From Bolinopsis microptera (Eukaryota > Ctenophora > Tentaculata > Lobata > Bolinopsidae): 64,000 bases of DNA. The stretch is from the NCBI RefSeq assembly GCF_026151205.1, contig NC_087079.1, forward strand, positions 11,398,635 through 11,462,634, written 5' to 3'. The notes below the pieces were generated by a model that was not told the DNA's origin, ran no database searches, and saw only the letters and a program-made list of their open reading frames with translations. Each line of letters begins with the position of its first letter. Position 1 is the stretch's first letter. A program made the position numbers and the translations under genes. Shown one piece after another: positions 21,035-32,640 of this stretch.

Positions 21035-23617
21035 GCTGAAGATCTGAGTGAAGCAGTGAAACAAAGAGATTTTGTGGTAATACAAAGATTGTGTGAAAGT
21101 GCTGGCAATGTTAATCTAAAATCGATTCTACAAAAGACAACCGGAGGAAAGAGGATAATATTTCTGCTTGCCGCTGAGGTTGGAGACGTGCAGATTTTAT
21201 CCTATCTCTGTGATCAAGGTGCAGACATACATGCTAGAGATGATGACAAAGTCACAGCACTGCACCTAGCTGCGGCGAATGGTAAACTAGACTGTATGAA
21301 ATACCTCTGTGAACATGGTGCAGATGTGAACAGTAAGGGGGCAGATGGGATGACACCTCTACATAATGCAGTAAAAAGAGGTCGCATAGACTGTGTGAGC
21401 TACCTCTGTACAAAAGGTGCATTCATTCATGCTAGGAATAGGACCAAAAATACAGCACTGGACTACGCTGCGGCGAATGGTAACCTAGACTGTATGAAAT
21501 ACCTCTATACAAAAGGTGCAGATATAAATAGTAAGGGACAGAAAAGTAAGACACCTCTACAGATAAAAGCAGATGATGGTACGTTGGACTGTGTTCGCTG
21601 GTTATGTGACCATGTCGGTGTAGACATACATGCTAGAGATGACTACAAGGACACAGCACTACACTACGCTGCGTTGGAGGGTAAACTGGACTGTATGAAA
21701 TACCTCTGTAAAAATGGTGCAGATGTGAACAGTAAGGGGAGGAATAAGAGTACACCTCTACATAATGCAGCAAACAGAGGTCACATAGACTGTGTGATAT
21801 GGTTATGTGACTATGTCGGTGTAGACATACACGCTGGAGATGATTGCAACAACACAGCACTGCACTACGCTGCGTTGGAGGGTAACCTAGAATGTATGAA
21901 ACAACTCTATACAAGAGGTGCAGATATAAATAGTAAGGGACAGAATAGTAAGACACCTCTACATTTAGCAGCATATAATGGTTACTTCAACTGTGTGCGC
22001 TGGTTATGTGAAACTGTTGGTGTAGACATACACTCTGGAGATAATGAAAAGGTCACAGCACTGCACCTTGCAGCGTTCAATGGTAAACTAGAATGCATGA
22101 AATACCTCTGTAAAAATGGTGCAGATGTGAACAGTAAGGGGAAGGGTGAGAGTACACCTCTACATAGTGCAGCAAAAAGAGGTCACATAGACTGTGTGAG
22201 CTACCTCTGTGATCAAGGTGCAGACATTCGTGCTAGGAATAGGAACAAAGAGACAGCACTGCACCTAGCTACGGCGAATGGTAAACTAGAATGTGTGATC
22301 TACCTCTGTGATGACATTCGTGTACACATTCATGCATACATTCGTGCTAGGAATAGGAACAAAGAGACAGTACTGCACCTAGCTGCGGCGAATGGTAAAC
22401 TAGAATGTATGAAATACCTTTATAAAAAAGGTGCATACATAAATGCTAGGAATAGGAACATGGAGACAGCAATGCACCTAGCTGCGGCGAATGGTAAACT
22501 AGAATGTTTGAAATACCTCTATAAAAAAGGTACATACATTTATGCTAGGAATAGGAACAACAACACAGCACTGCACTTCGCTGCGTGTAAGGGTAAACTA
22601 AAATGTATGAAATACCTCTATACAAAAGGTCTAGATATAAATAGTAAGGGACAGAATAAGAGTACACCTCTACATTTAACAGCATATAATGGTCACATAG
22701 AGTGTGTTCGCTGGTTATGTGAAACTGCCAGTGTAGACATACATGCTGGAGATAATGACAACAGCACAGCACTGCACTACGCTGCGTTGGAGGGAAAACT
22801 GGACTGTATGAAATACCTCTGTGAACATGGTGCAGATGTGAACAGTAAGGGGAAGTGTAAGAGTACACCTCCACATAGTGCAGCATTACGAGGTCACATA
22901 TACTGTGTGAGCTACCTCTGTGATCAAGGTGCATACATTCATGCTAGGAATAGGAACAAAGAGACAGCACTGGACCTAGCTGCGGCGAATGGTAAACTAG
23001 AATGTATGAAATACCTTTATAAAAAAGGTGCAGATATAAATAGTAAGGGACAGAATAGTAAGACACATCTATATATAAAAGCAGATGATGGTACGTTGGA
23101 CTGTGTTCGCTGGTTATGTGACCATGTCGGTGTAGACATACACGCTAGAGATGACTACAAGGACACAGCACTTCACTACGCTGCGTTGGAGGGTAAACTA
23201 GACTGTATGAAATACCTCTGTCAACATGGTGCAGATGTGAACAGTAAGGGGAGGAATAAGAGTACACCTCTACATAATGCAGCAAGTAGAGGTCACATAG
23301 ACTGTGTGATATGGTTATGTGACAATGTCGGTGTAGACATACACGCCGGAGATGATTACAACAACACAGCACTGCACTACGCTGCGTTGGAGGGTAACCT
23401 AGAATGTATGAAACAACTCTATACAAGAGGTGCAGATATAAATAGTAAGGGACAGAATAGTATGACACCTCTACATTTAGCAGCAGATGATGGTCACTTG
23501 GAATGTGTTCGCTGGTTACGTAAAACTGATGGTGTAGACATACACGCTAGAGATGATTACAAAAACACAGCACTGGACCACTCTGCGTTGAAGGGTAAAC
23601 TAGAATGTATGAAATAA
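21035..23617 (+). CDS. Ankyrin-repeat protein, large internal or terminal exon (about 24 repeats)
   Basis: The open frame starts at a splice acceptor (CTACCAG before 21035) rather than at an ATG, reading AEDLSEAVKQRDF, the usual opening of an ankyrin array. There are about 24 repeats of 33-34 residues in two alternating types: DIHARD...TALHYAALEGKLDCMKYLC and DVNSKG...TPLHNAARGHIDCVRWLC. Ankyrin repeats bind other proteins; no other domain is present, so the role cannot be told. Parts are duplicated at the DNA level: 21531-21980 and 23043-23490 are almost identical, 1512 bp apart. Upstream exons were not found. The frame ends at TAA 23615-23617, created by a small deletion within a repeat. 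Confidence 0.85.
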   Translation, partial: AEDLSEAVKQRDFVVIQRLCESAGNVNLKSILQKTTGGKRIIFLLAAEVGDVQILSYLCDQGADIHARDDDKVTALHLAAANGKLDCMKYLCEHGADVNSKGADGMTPLHNAVKRGRIDCVSYLCTKGAFIHARNRTKNTALDYAAANGNLDCMKYLYTKGADINSKGQKSKTPLQIKADDGTLDCVRWLCDHVGVDIHARDDYKDTALHYAALEGKLDCMKYLCKNGADVNSKGRNKSTPLHNAANRGHIDCVIWLCDYVGVDIHAGDDCNNTALHYAALEGNLECMKQLYTRGADINSKGQNSKTPLHLAAYNGYFNCVRWLCETVGVDIHSGDNEKVTALHLAAFNGKLECMKYLCKNGADVNSKGKGESTPLHSAAKRGHIDCVSYLCDQGADIRARNRNKETALHLATANGKLECVIYLCDDIRVHIHAYIRARNRNKETVLHLAAANGKLECMKYLYKKGAYINARNRNMETAMHLAAANGKLECLKYLYKKGTYIYARNRNNNTALHFAACKGKLKCMKYLYTKGLDINSKGQNKSTPLHLTAYNGHIECVRWLCETASVDIHAGDNDNSTALHYAALEGKLDCMKYLCEHGADVNSKGKCKSTPPHSAALRGHIYCVSYLCDQGAYIHARNRNKETALDLAAANGKLECMKYLYKKGADINSKGQNSKTHLYIKADDGTLDCVRWLCDHVGVDIHARDDYKDTALHYAALEGKLDCMKYLCQHGADVNSKGRNKSTPLHNAASRGHIDCVIWLCDNVGVDIHAGDDYNNTALHYAALEGNLECMKQLYTRGADINSKGQNSMTPLHLAADDGHLECVRWLRKTDGVDIHARDDYKNTALDHSALKGKLECMK

Positions 23618-23895
23618 CATGGTGCAGATGTGAACAATAAGGGAGCAGATGGGATGACAACTCTACATAGAGCTGCCTATACAGATTACAGGTATAGAGG
23701 TAAATTAGACAGTGTGCGCTGGTTATGCAAGGAAGCTGGTATTGATACCAATGCTACAGATAAAGCCGGAGATTTCACAAGGCTGTTACTACTGTTGAAC
23801 TTATGTGCCATCGAAATAAAGTTGCCAAGTACCTTATGGAACAAAAAGGCATCAACCTCATGTTGAGAAACAACGAAGGTCAATTGAGTACATGA
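23618..23895 (+). pseudogene. Frameshifted tail of the ankyrin array
   Basis: Directly after the TAA the same frame continues with typical ankyrin sequence (HGADVNNKGADGMTTLHRAA, then SVRWLCKEAGIDTNATDKAG). Around 23775-23782 the homologous reading moves to another frame (AVTTVELMCHRNKVAKYL, then LMLRNNEGQLST) and stops at TGA 23893-23895. One stop and one shift suggest the locus no longer makes the full-length protein, unless a small intron removes both. Confidence 0.7.
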
Positions 23896-26800
23896 TTTTA
23901 TTTGTGGACAACCTCAAGGTTACTCGCTGAAACAGTTTATTCTCGAAGATGGCAATTTTGAAGCATTTATTGGCTCAGTTATAATGCAGATCACCATCAT
24001 TATCAATAGACTTTTACATTTGCAATGGCGAAATTCTTGTTCAGTAATTACATTAACTTTACTTAAAGAACTAGAAGCTTCGCAAATGTTTGTAACTGGT
24101 TTGTCAGGAATAACTGATTCATTTGATCGCTATCATTTTCCCGTTTACGTCTGTTTTTAACGTTTTATGGCTTATTTTGTCCATTGAATAATATTATTTT
24201 TAGGATTCACTTTTTATACGACTCCGTTTGGTTAATATTCACCAAATTCAAATTGTTTGAAATTTAAATAAATGTACATATTTTTACGTTCATGAAGAAA
24301 AATGTCAGAATTGAACTCACAGCGGTTATATTGCTGACCGTTCTTTGCAATTCCCTCCTTGACTTACAGTCACTTGTTTCTGAAAAAAAATTATTTTAAG
24401 CTTGAGAAGTAAGTTTACAATATAAATAAGGATGAACTTGAAGGATGAAATGCTTTTTAATAAAAGTTTAATTCTTAATAAAAGTTTAATTTTTGAAAGT
24501 TGTCTCGACGATTTGGTTTCAATTACTCCTATGCATCGTACATCCTCATTATTATTCATGATGATACCATATCTCACCTATAACATGAAAGATTGCGGGA
24601 AAAACCAGAAGAGCTGTTAAAAGTATCATACTAAAAAGAGTGGGGTTATATTACTGGTCAGTCGATATGGACCATGTGAACGCATTAGGGAATTTAGAAT
24701 ACTACACTCTTTCGAAGAATTTTTATGATGATTTATACCGTGGTATATTCATCAACGATTCTGTGCAGTCAATCGGATTTACGTTACTTAGATGACTGCC
24801 AATACCCATTAAGTTTATAAGAAAAATGGATTTTAAAAATATTAAACATCTAATTGTTTTGGTTTAATGAAAGGAGCCCAGACTGTTCCATATCATTTAT
24901 AGATACTATTACTAGTTATAGTGTACTAGTAGTGAAACAAGTCTTACAAGGTTATACAGAAAAACCCTGATTTACCGCGGAGTTCATGGAAAGGACTTTT
25001 TGCACTTTTTGTCTCTAACTGTACTCGATTCCATTTAGAAAAATAGTGAATCAGGAAAATTTAGATGCCGAAAATTTTGCCGAACTGAAAAAATGTGCCG
25101 AATTCAACGAACTTTTTAAAAACTAGTTGCCGAACATCAAAATGAAGCGTAAAACATTACCCTACAATTAGTACTATTAGTTAGCAATGTATAAACGACA
25201 AATACTGCGCCACACGTTGAGCTGAACTTATTTCAGGAAGCCTATAATTATCCCAGCAGTTACAATGGTAATAAGAAGTTAATTAACCTTCATAGTCTTC
25301 ATGGCTGTATGAGCTGTTGGGCGCTCAACCGACGGATAAAATTGTTAAAATGTGGGCAGCAGTTTAAAAAAGATTAAGGAATTTTCTCATTTCATTGTTC
25401 ATCGAAGCGAACCCTAAGTGTAGAATTACTTGATTTACACGAAGACATTTAACGGATGAATATTGAATATATACGAGGCAGAAAGTTTTACACATCAAAC
25501 ACGCTCACTTTCGAAACTAAACCCGAGTAAAACAAAAAAACCACTTTGTGAGGACACCAGACTTTTGTGAGAGGACACCACACAATTAAAACAAAAAGAT
25601 CACGCGCACCGGACCATAGAACACTGGTGTTACCATGGTAACACTGTTACCACTGTGTGTATACCGTACATTGTGTATACTTATATAGAGGAAGTATAAA
25701 TTATTGTGCTCCTTGTACATCACATGGTCTAGACTCTAGTTATGCCAATAAAGCAATAAGTCGTTAAAACTCACTGCCAAACATTAACAACAGATTATTA
25801 TTGATGTACCGCGGAGTTTGGGGGAAAGGAAACAGCCGCGGTAAATTGGGGTCTATGGTAAAGTCGAGGCACGGTGAATCGGGGGTTTACTGTTATATTG
25901 TAGACGTATAAAGTTAGAGTAAAGACGCGTGTGCTGAGGGATTTTGAATATGAATACGAAAATTATATTGATGGAGACACAAGTTTAGAATTCGCATTTC
26001 CTGAAGCAGTGTAGCCGTATAAAGGGTCATATATTGCGGTGCAGAGCTTTGTGAGACGAAAGTTTGCAAATGAGATCGCGAAACAGTATCAAGTATAAAG
26101 GAGTCGTCGGACATAATCAAAGGTAACAAGACAAAAACCTAAGAAGTTTCCACAATGTTCTCACTCGATTCTCATGCATGGCTAAGATCAGACGACAGGT
26201 GTTGCAACACTACTCATGACTCAGTGGCGTCAGGAGTCAGAGGAAATGATACACGGTTCATGTTGGTTCAGTCTTATCCAGGAATTGGAATTGGGCGTAT
26301 TGGGGGAAAACATTTTTACAGGGTTGAAACCGGTGGAAGTGGACGGTCACACCTCAATTTATGCTCTGAGAAAATTCCCAATGCAACAGGATAGTCCTCA
26401 AGTGACGACGCAGAAATTTGTTTTTTAGCGTAGCTAATTTAAACTGATTTGTATCAAAGAGACGTCTGACAGCTGTGTCTCGGTAGCTACAGAAACTCTA
26501 AACGACTAACTTGGGAGATTGGAGATGACAGTTAAACTTGTTATTAAATCATATCAAAGTCTGGAAAGCAGCGAGGCATGAAAACGGTGCTTTTTTAATA
26601 AACTGTTTTACTGTCGACAGTTCTGCAGATAGATAATACAAAAATAAATATCAACCAATTATTAGAGTTTGTTATGAAGTCTTGTTATGAAGTCTTGTCG
26701 TGTTCTCAATCTTAGTTCTAACTCTAAGTTTGAAGATATAGTCACTACACGATAGACAACAGGGCTTAGCCGAAAAAGAGAAGACAATAACGGTGAATAA

Positions 26801-27204
26801 CAAATAAAATGCGTTGCCCTGAAGCCGCCTGGAACATTCCATACAAGGCTTAATAGTGACAGGGAGATAATATTGTACACTAGAATATATCGCTAGTGAG
26901 CACTGAGATGTGAGAAATAATGAGTATTGGTGACCGATGGTGATGAAAATTGAAATAAACACTTCGAATGTCAACCTTAACCTAAATTGATTAATGATGA
27001 ATAATTAATATTCATCAGACGGCTACAGATAAGGGTGATTTGTGATTCCTCCACAACAAATTGATTTATTTCCAATATTTTACTTTATCAGCTGTAATTG
27101 TAGGTCTAGTGAAAAAAGTATAAAGACTTGAGCCTGTATTTTTTTTTCATTTTAAGTTTATTAAACCATTATCAGTTGATCAGAACCACTTTCTAGTAGT
27201 CCTA

Positions 27205-27255
27205 CATATTTTTACATATTTCTACATATTCTTACATATTTCTACATATTCCTCC
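27205..27255. repeat. Short tandem repeat, unit about TTTCTACATA
   Basis: Five successive copies of a 10-11 base unit, alternating TTTCTACATA and TTCTTACATA. Confidence 0.75.
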
Positions 27256-28399
27256 TGGTTAAGTTATCTACGAGTACGATTCTAATCTTAGTGATATAAA
27301 GCCTATGGTGAACTGATGCATGTTTTCGTTAACTCAATAAAGTATTATCTTACTTATGGTATCGTTCTTATTAAGATTATTAGTCAATACGGAGCCCTCA
27401 CAGCATAACACGTAAAATAAAGCGTTAAATCATAATCAACGTAAATTTCTATTCCATAACGTTTAAATGAAACGGTGCTCGCGTCAAGTTAGAGTTCCAC
27501 GAGATATTGAAATATTATAAATGATTCACGACGGAGCGCGAGCACTGCACAAAGAAAAGGTAACACATACATTCTAGTAGTGCTAGTGACTGTGATTTAA
27601 AAGAACACTTGGTGCAGATAAAACACAAAAATTAGGACACAGCGAAACTTCATATGAGCGGCCTTGCGGAGTAATCCGTTTATATACCCCGTCAGGTGAC
27701 TGTGACAGCAAACAACGTGATCTCACAGGTGACCATGACTACGGATCACGTGACAGGAGAAAGTTATCGAACTGGTTGATAAGGTTGTCACGTGACAAAG
27801 ATATTATCCGCGGATTGGTCGGAGAACATCTGGCGTCAAATTGTGTTTCACGCGGTGGAGGAGCTATATGGTTGAATGAACTGGATGATGTGAACATATA
27901 TCTGAATATCGTGATCGGATGCTGACGTAATACGGTAATATGTGAACGCTATGTTGGGGATAGTGTGTAGTGGCGGAGCCAATAGGAGTGGTAAGGAAGA
28001 GTAGTATTGGCCTATAATAGATGATGTAATCATCGTGTCACGTCTGAGATCAGAAACCAAAACTGGTGATTCGTGCAATTCAAGTATGGTCACTGCACTT
28101 ATTACATTAGTTGTTTAACTTGTTTAAATACGTCATGAAACTCGTCAGAATATGTCATGCACCAGATTTAGTGTTTTGGGAGGTTACAAATACGACGGCC
28201 TTAGGGCCGGAGAATGATTGCAAATCTTTCGTTCGTAATACTTTAAAAAGTGTCCATAATATGTACAGTAATACTAATATTGAAATTCAGCCTTCCGCGA
28301 CCCAAATTTCGCAGAAGAGAGTGTCGAGTGACACGAGTCGCCATCAAGCTATCAACAAGGTACTGGAAACTGTGTATCTGGAGGAAACTTTAATGGAAT

Positions 28400-28427
28400 G
28401 AAAATGTCCCATCGGTAGGACATTTTC
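28400..28427. other. Hairpin with 10-bp stem
   Basis: GAAAATGTCC and GGACATTTTC form a perfect 10-bp stem around an 8-base loop. It begins at the stop codon of the unassigned 96-codon plus-strand frame. In AT-rich DNA this may be chance. Confidence 0.5.
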
Positions 28428-29916
28428 AAATTACTTAATAAGCCTTATTGGACGTTATACTTATCTGACCGGACAATATTGCTTGAACGGACATCATTTT
28501 TAACTGACATTAAAATGAACGCTAAATAGGGTTTCCAGTGCAGCGTCGAATTAAATGACCGTTCAACTTCAAATTTAGTCCGATAACTTCATGCAACAAA
28601 TAAATGTTAAACTAACATTTTAACAGAACTAAAATCACTGACCTGGTTATCATGGCAGATCTCATCAAGAGTACAAAACGCCAATGACAGTAGAAGTACA
28701 TCGTATTCGTAGTTACAGAGTTCTCGGTACTTCTCAGGTAAATTCGTAGCTACAGAGTTTTTGTAAGTAGATCGTGGTTAAAATTAAATTCTACGCAAAT
28801 AAGTTCATATTTATATGTAAGTTGAGTCAAGGAAGAGGAGGATTCGTGCCATTATAATTTATCGACTGTTTAGTTCGGATAATCTCAGATAAATGCAGAA
28901 TCGTAATAAACGTTTTTGATTTGGAGTAAAAAATGGCGTTCATCGATATCTCCGATCCCCCTTTCCATAGTTAATAATTTAAGTTGGTCCGATTGATCGA
29001 ATGTAATGGTTACGAAGAAAATTTGGGACTCTTTCGTTTATTAAATTAGATGATAGAACTTAAAATTTAACAAGAAAAGATGCAAACTTCGTGAATTATT
29101 ATTAATGAAAGTAAAATAGTAGTATATACTTATAGTAGTACTAGTACATACTCAAAAATTTATGCATAAATGATTATACATTTGTATAATAGCAATACTC
29201 AATAGTTATTTGTTATACATAGTTATAACAATGAAATAGAATCGAAATAAAATATTGATAAAACCAACACCATTACTTTAACAGTAAACTGGATCAAACT
29301 ACCATATCCGATCAACTTTGGGCCGTCCAAAATCTTAGCTTTTTTCTGCACTTTACTTTTGGCTAACATTGTAAAGCAGTATAAAATCGGAGTTTGAGTT
29401 TGTCAGACTTCAGAGTCGATAATTCCCCGATGCACCATGCGTTTCAGTTCAGAACTTGTTTTCCTGTTCTAAATTATTCCAGGAATGGTTGGTTGCTACC
29501 TTCAAAATTTGACCGTTTTTCATATTTTGCCAGATTTACGTTTAATGTAGAGGCAGTCTGGGCCAGAGAAACGGAAGACAGGTAGCTAAGTAGAAATGTA
29601 ATCTTATATTGTGTTCGGAAAAGTCGGAGCCGATCTTGTACCACGCACATATCTAACAAACCAGATAGTAAACATTAGCAAATACTTCTCAACAATAAAC
29701 AATAAATGAAACGAAATATACAAAAACTCGTTAAATATGCGATAATATTGAAATGTAGAAACAGTAAATTAACTCAACGTAACATGCAATGAATTGCTCG
29801 GAATTATTCAACTATAATGAAATGAAACATAAACATTTTAAACAATAACAATGATAAATTGTGTTCACCATTATATACCAGCTAAAACAAACTCAAGTTT
29901 TGTCAACATTTCAATT

Positions 29917-32205
29917 TCAAGATTTCTGACCACCAGATTGGACGTCATGGATCTCTGCCATGAATATCTCAGTATCCTGAGCCACTTGCTCAATAGGAGC
30001 TGCTGCTTGTACCACCCGTAACATTCCAGCGGTTCTAAAGTCCTCTATTACTGGTACTGTGCTGATGTTGTACGTCTGAAACGAATGAAAATTTCAGTAC
30101 ATTGGCGCTCAGTGACGGGATGACAATGATGGTCACTGATCGCTAATATATAGCGGTAACAACTAACAATTGAAAGTTTATTGATAAAAAATATTAAATG
30201 TCATCTTATTATTATAATATGACACAATGCGAACGGGTATTTAGAGCTTAACATTAATTCCCTATACTTAATAATTTTGTTTTTTAACTTTTAGCAGAAC
30301 AACTTCCGTTATTTTCACTCGAAAGCTCGCATGTTTAATATAAGTTCTCTGCTTACTTCAATCCTTTTCTTGACAATCTTTTCAGTGTCGTCCACTCTGC
30401 CATCCTGTCTGTTCAACACACGATCTGTACACACTGACTCGGAGCACTCGTAGAACAGCATAAACCGAACGTTTGCCTGAACACAATCCAGGAGTTATAG
30501 ATACCTGATGCTGTTCACTCAAATCATCGACTTAATATTTAGAATTTTTTAAGAAATTCAATACCGAATCGTTCACAATTATTCTCAAGCTTAACCCAAT
30601 TAATTTAGAATGTTTACTCATACTTTTGCTCCTTTACATTTCAAGTAGACGTTTTCGAGTCTGGGAAAACCGCGAAGAAAGTGTAGTTAGTTTTGAACTG
30701 TCACTTTTATAGTTTCGTGAAAAGTCGTAACTGTTTCGAAGAGGAATATCCTCCCTTCCAGCATTATCCCTGAAATGGATTGAACAATAACATGAAATTT
30801 CCCTGAAACGTAATACGAAAGACACGATTAACATACAGGTAAGAGTTGAAATGTAAAATTCTTTAATTGAACTAATTAAAATGACCATGAATCACGCTCG
30901 GAATTATTAATCTATAATTAAAAATTCTTTTTTTGATAATAATTTAAAACAATCAAAGCGAACGACTTTTTTTAACATTAAATTTCTTTTTATATAATGG
31001 ATAATTTTAAAACTGACGCAATTCAAGCATTTTTGACCACTCTTAACTCTGCCTAAGTAGATCCAGCCAGTAGAATATCCGTATTATGGATTGCTCATGG
31101 GTCCTTTCCGGCTTCCTGACCCTAACATACACCACATTCTAACGTCTTACCTGGTTCTGAGTATTTTTTGTGTCTTTGAAAAGAACTATACATGTTGAGT
31201 CATAGATGACCTATGAAAATCAGTATATATAAACCGTATTAACCTAAAAATTTGTTAATTATAAATATTAATGTATCTTATTAGATTAATACAAGAAGCT
31301 AATGGAATGTTTTAAACTTTTAAAATAATTGAAATTAAAAATCAATTATTAAATTTCGAAACTTACCTTATTTTCCTCCACAGTTAATTAAAAATCTACA
31401 ATTGCCAATACCCTTTGATTCAAAAAACATCTGTAAACATGACTTGTAGAAAATAACCCGTTTCTGAACAAAATCATATCTGTCACTTCATCGACGAAAA
31501 TCAGTTTTTTTAGAAAGCAACAGATGTTCAACTTCCTCCTCCAACCAAAGCATTAACGGAATTTGCAGAATTTAGAATGTCTACTCATACCTTTTCTCCT
31601 ATAATCTCCTGCCAAGTAGACCAGTTTTCTTGAGTTCTGGGGAAACCGTCGATCAGGAAAGTTGAGTTTGGAGTTTTTTGACTGCTCACCTTTTGTATAG
31701 CTCGTGATAGTAAGTTAACTGTTATCGAAGAGGGAACTATCCTCCCTTCCAGCATTATTCCCTGTAAAGTGGATTGAAATTATACATGAAATTTCCCTGG
31801 TAAACCGGTATCATGAAAGCACCACGATTAACATACAGGTAAGAGTTAAAATTTAAAATTTCTTTTTATTGATGGAATAATTTAAAACTGACCGCAATCA
31901 AAGCGCCATCGGGACTTTTTTTTATAATTTAAAATTTCTTTTTATTGATGGAATAATTTAAACTGACCGCAATCAAAGCGCCATCGGGACTTTTTTTTTA
32001 AATTTAAAATTTCTTTTTATTGATGGATTAATTTAAAACTGACCGCAATCAAAGCGCCATCGGGACCATCGTCTTTAACTTCTGCTCTAAGTAGATCACC
32101 AGCAGAGAGATGAGAATATCCGTACTTATTGGATAGTTTGCTACACTGGGTTCCTTTTCCGGCTCCTGGTGCCCCTAGGACGAACACCACATTCGGTAAC
32201 GTCAT
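29917..32205 (-). CDS. CMPK1: UMP-CMP kinase (nucleoside monophosphate kinase), 4 exons, complete
   Basis: Exons: 32044-32205, 31591-31761, 30357-30476, 29917-30075; all introns are phase 0 and GT-AG. The product is 203 residues, close to the usual 196 or so. It starts [10 protein letters not shown] and has the P-loop [10 protein letters not shown], the HLSAGDLLR segment that contacts the monophosphate, the GRIVP segment, the FLIDGFPR motif and a GRVDD lid segment followed by IVKKRIETY. It transfers phosphate from ATP to CMP or UMP in pyrimidine nucleotide synthesis, in the cytosol. The lid is a few residues shorter than in vertebrates and slightly adenylate-kinase-like, so AK1-type specificity is the alternative. 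It lies 435 bp downstream of RCC1 on the same strand. Intron 2 holds a decayed copy of its own exons 1 and 2. Confidence 0.9.
30600..31565 (-). pseudogene. Eroded tandem copy of kinase exons 1-2 and the RCC1 tail, inside kinase intron 2
   Basis: 30614-30775 aligns with kinase exon 2. 31020-31160 aligns with exon 1 (P-loop region recognisable only at DNA level). 31180-31440 aligns with the kinase upstream region 32240-32560. 31440-31565 aligns with the 3' end of RCC1 (32570-32710). The order is the same as in the real genes, so a segment of about 1.1 kb was duplicated in tandem. Differences are mostly small deletions spread evenly over exons and introns; no frame survives. Confidence 0.8.
31850..32064. 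repeat. Three tandem copies of a 75-bp unit containing the exon 1 donor site
   Basis: Units start at 31850, 31926 and 32001 (AATTTAAAATTTCTTTTTATTG ... GCGCCATCGGGAC). The third is continuous with kinase exon 1 and includes its last 20-odd bases and the GTCAGT donor. The first two therefore carry extra copies of an exon end plus donor inside intron 1. Confidence 0.85.
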
Positions 32206-32640
32206 TACCTTTTCTAGAGGTAAATTGTTTGTGTTCTTAGAAGTAGAACTTATACAGTGCTTTGAGTCAAATTGATCCTAGTTGAAAAAGTCAGTATTAT
32301 ATATAACCTGTATTACCGTAAAAATATACCTGTTAATTATCAATTTTTATTGTTATTTGGTAGATTGAATACAAGAAGGCTAAGTGAATTGTTTAAAACT
32401 TTTTAAAATAAAATTGAAATTAAAAATCAAATAAAAATAAGTTACCTAATTCTCGAAACTTACCTTAATTTAACTTCTATCCAACGTTATAATTAAATCT
32501 AATTGCCAAAACCCTTTGATTCCATAAAAAAGACATCCAATTAAAAGAATAAATACTATGACTTCAAAATGAAAATAACCCGTTTCAGTGAAAATAGAAC
32601 AATCTGTGAAACAACAAATTTCATCGACCCCGCCAGAAGA

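Larger units (their letters stand above)
23896..29916. other. Six-kilobase stretch without a recognised gene
   Basis: It is AT-rich and mostly featureless. Items seen: a block near 25808 (CGCGGAGTTTGGGGGAAAGG and following) also present near 11513; a short tandem repeat of TTTCTACATA at 27205-27255; CACGTG-containing palindromes near 27755 and 27790; a frame of 96 codons at 28111-28401 without known relatives; and a hairpin just after it. A frame at 26216-26428 reads like protein but resembles no family I know. Confidence 0.45.

Noticed and set aside
21633-23468. Minus-strand frames of 107-129 codons with Tyr/His-rich repeats
   Set aside because: Antisense of the ankyrin repeats; the periodicity comes from the plus-strand gene.
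26155-26428. Two overlapping plus-strand frames of 70-79 codons
   Set aside because: One reads somewhat protein-like but has no recognisable domain and no clear exon boundaries.
28111-28401. 96-codon plus-strand frame followed by a hairpin
   Set aside because: No known family, no splice context and no repeat support; kept only as a note in the gene-poor stretch.
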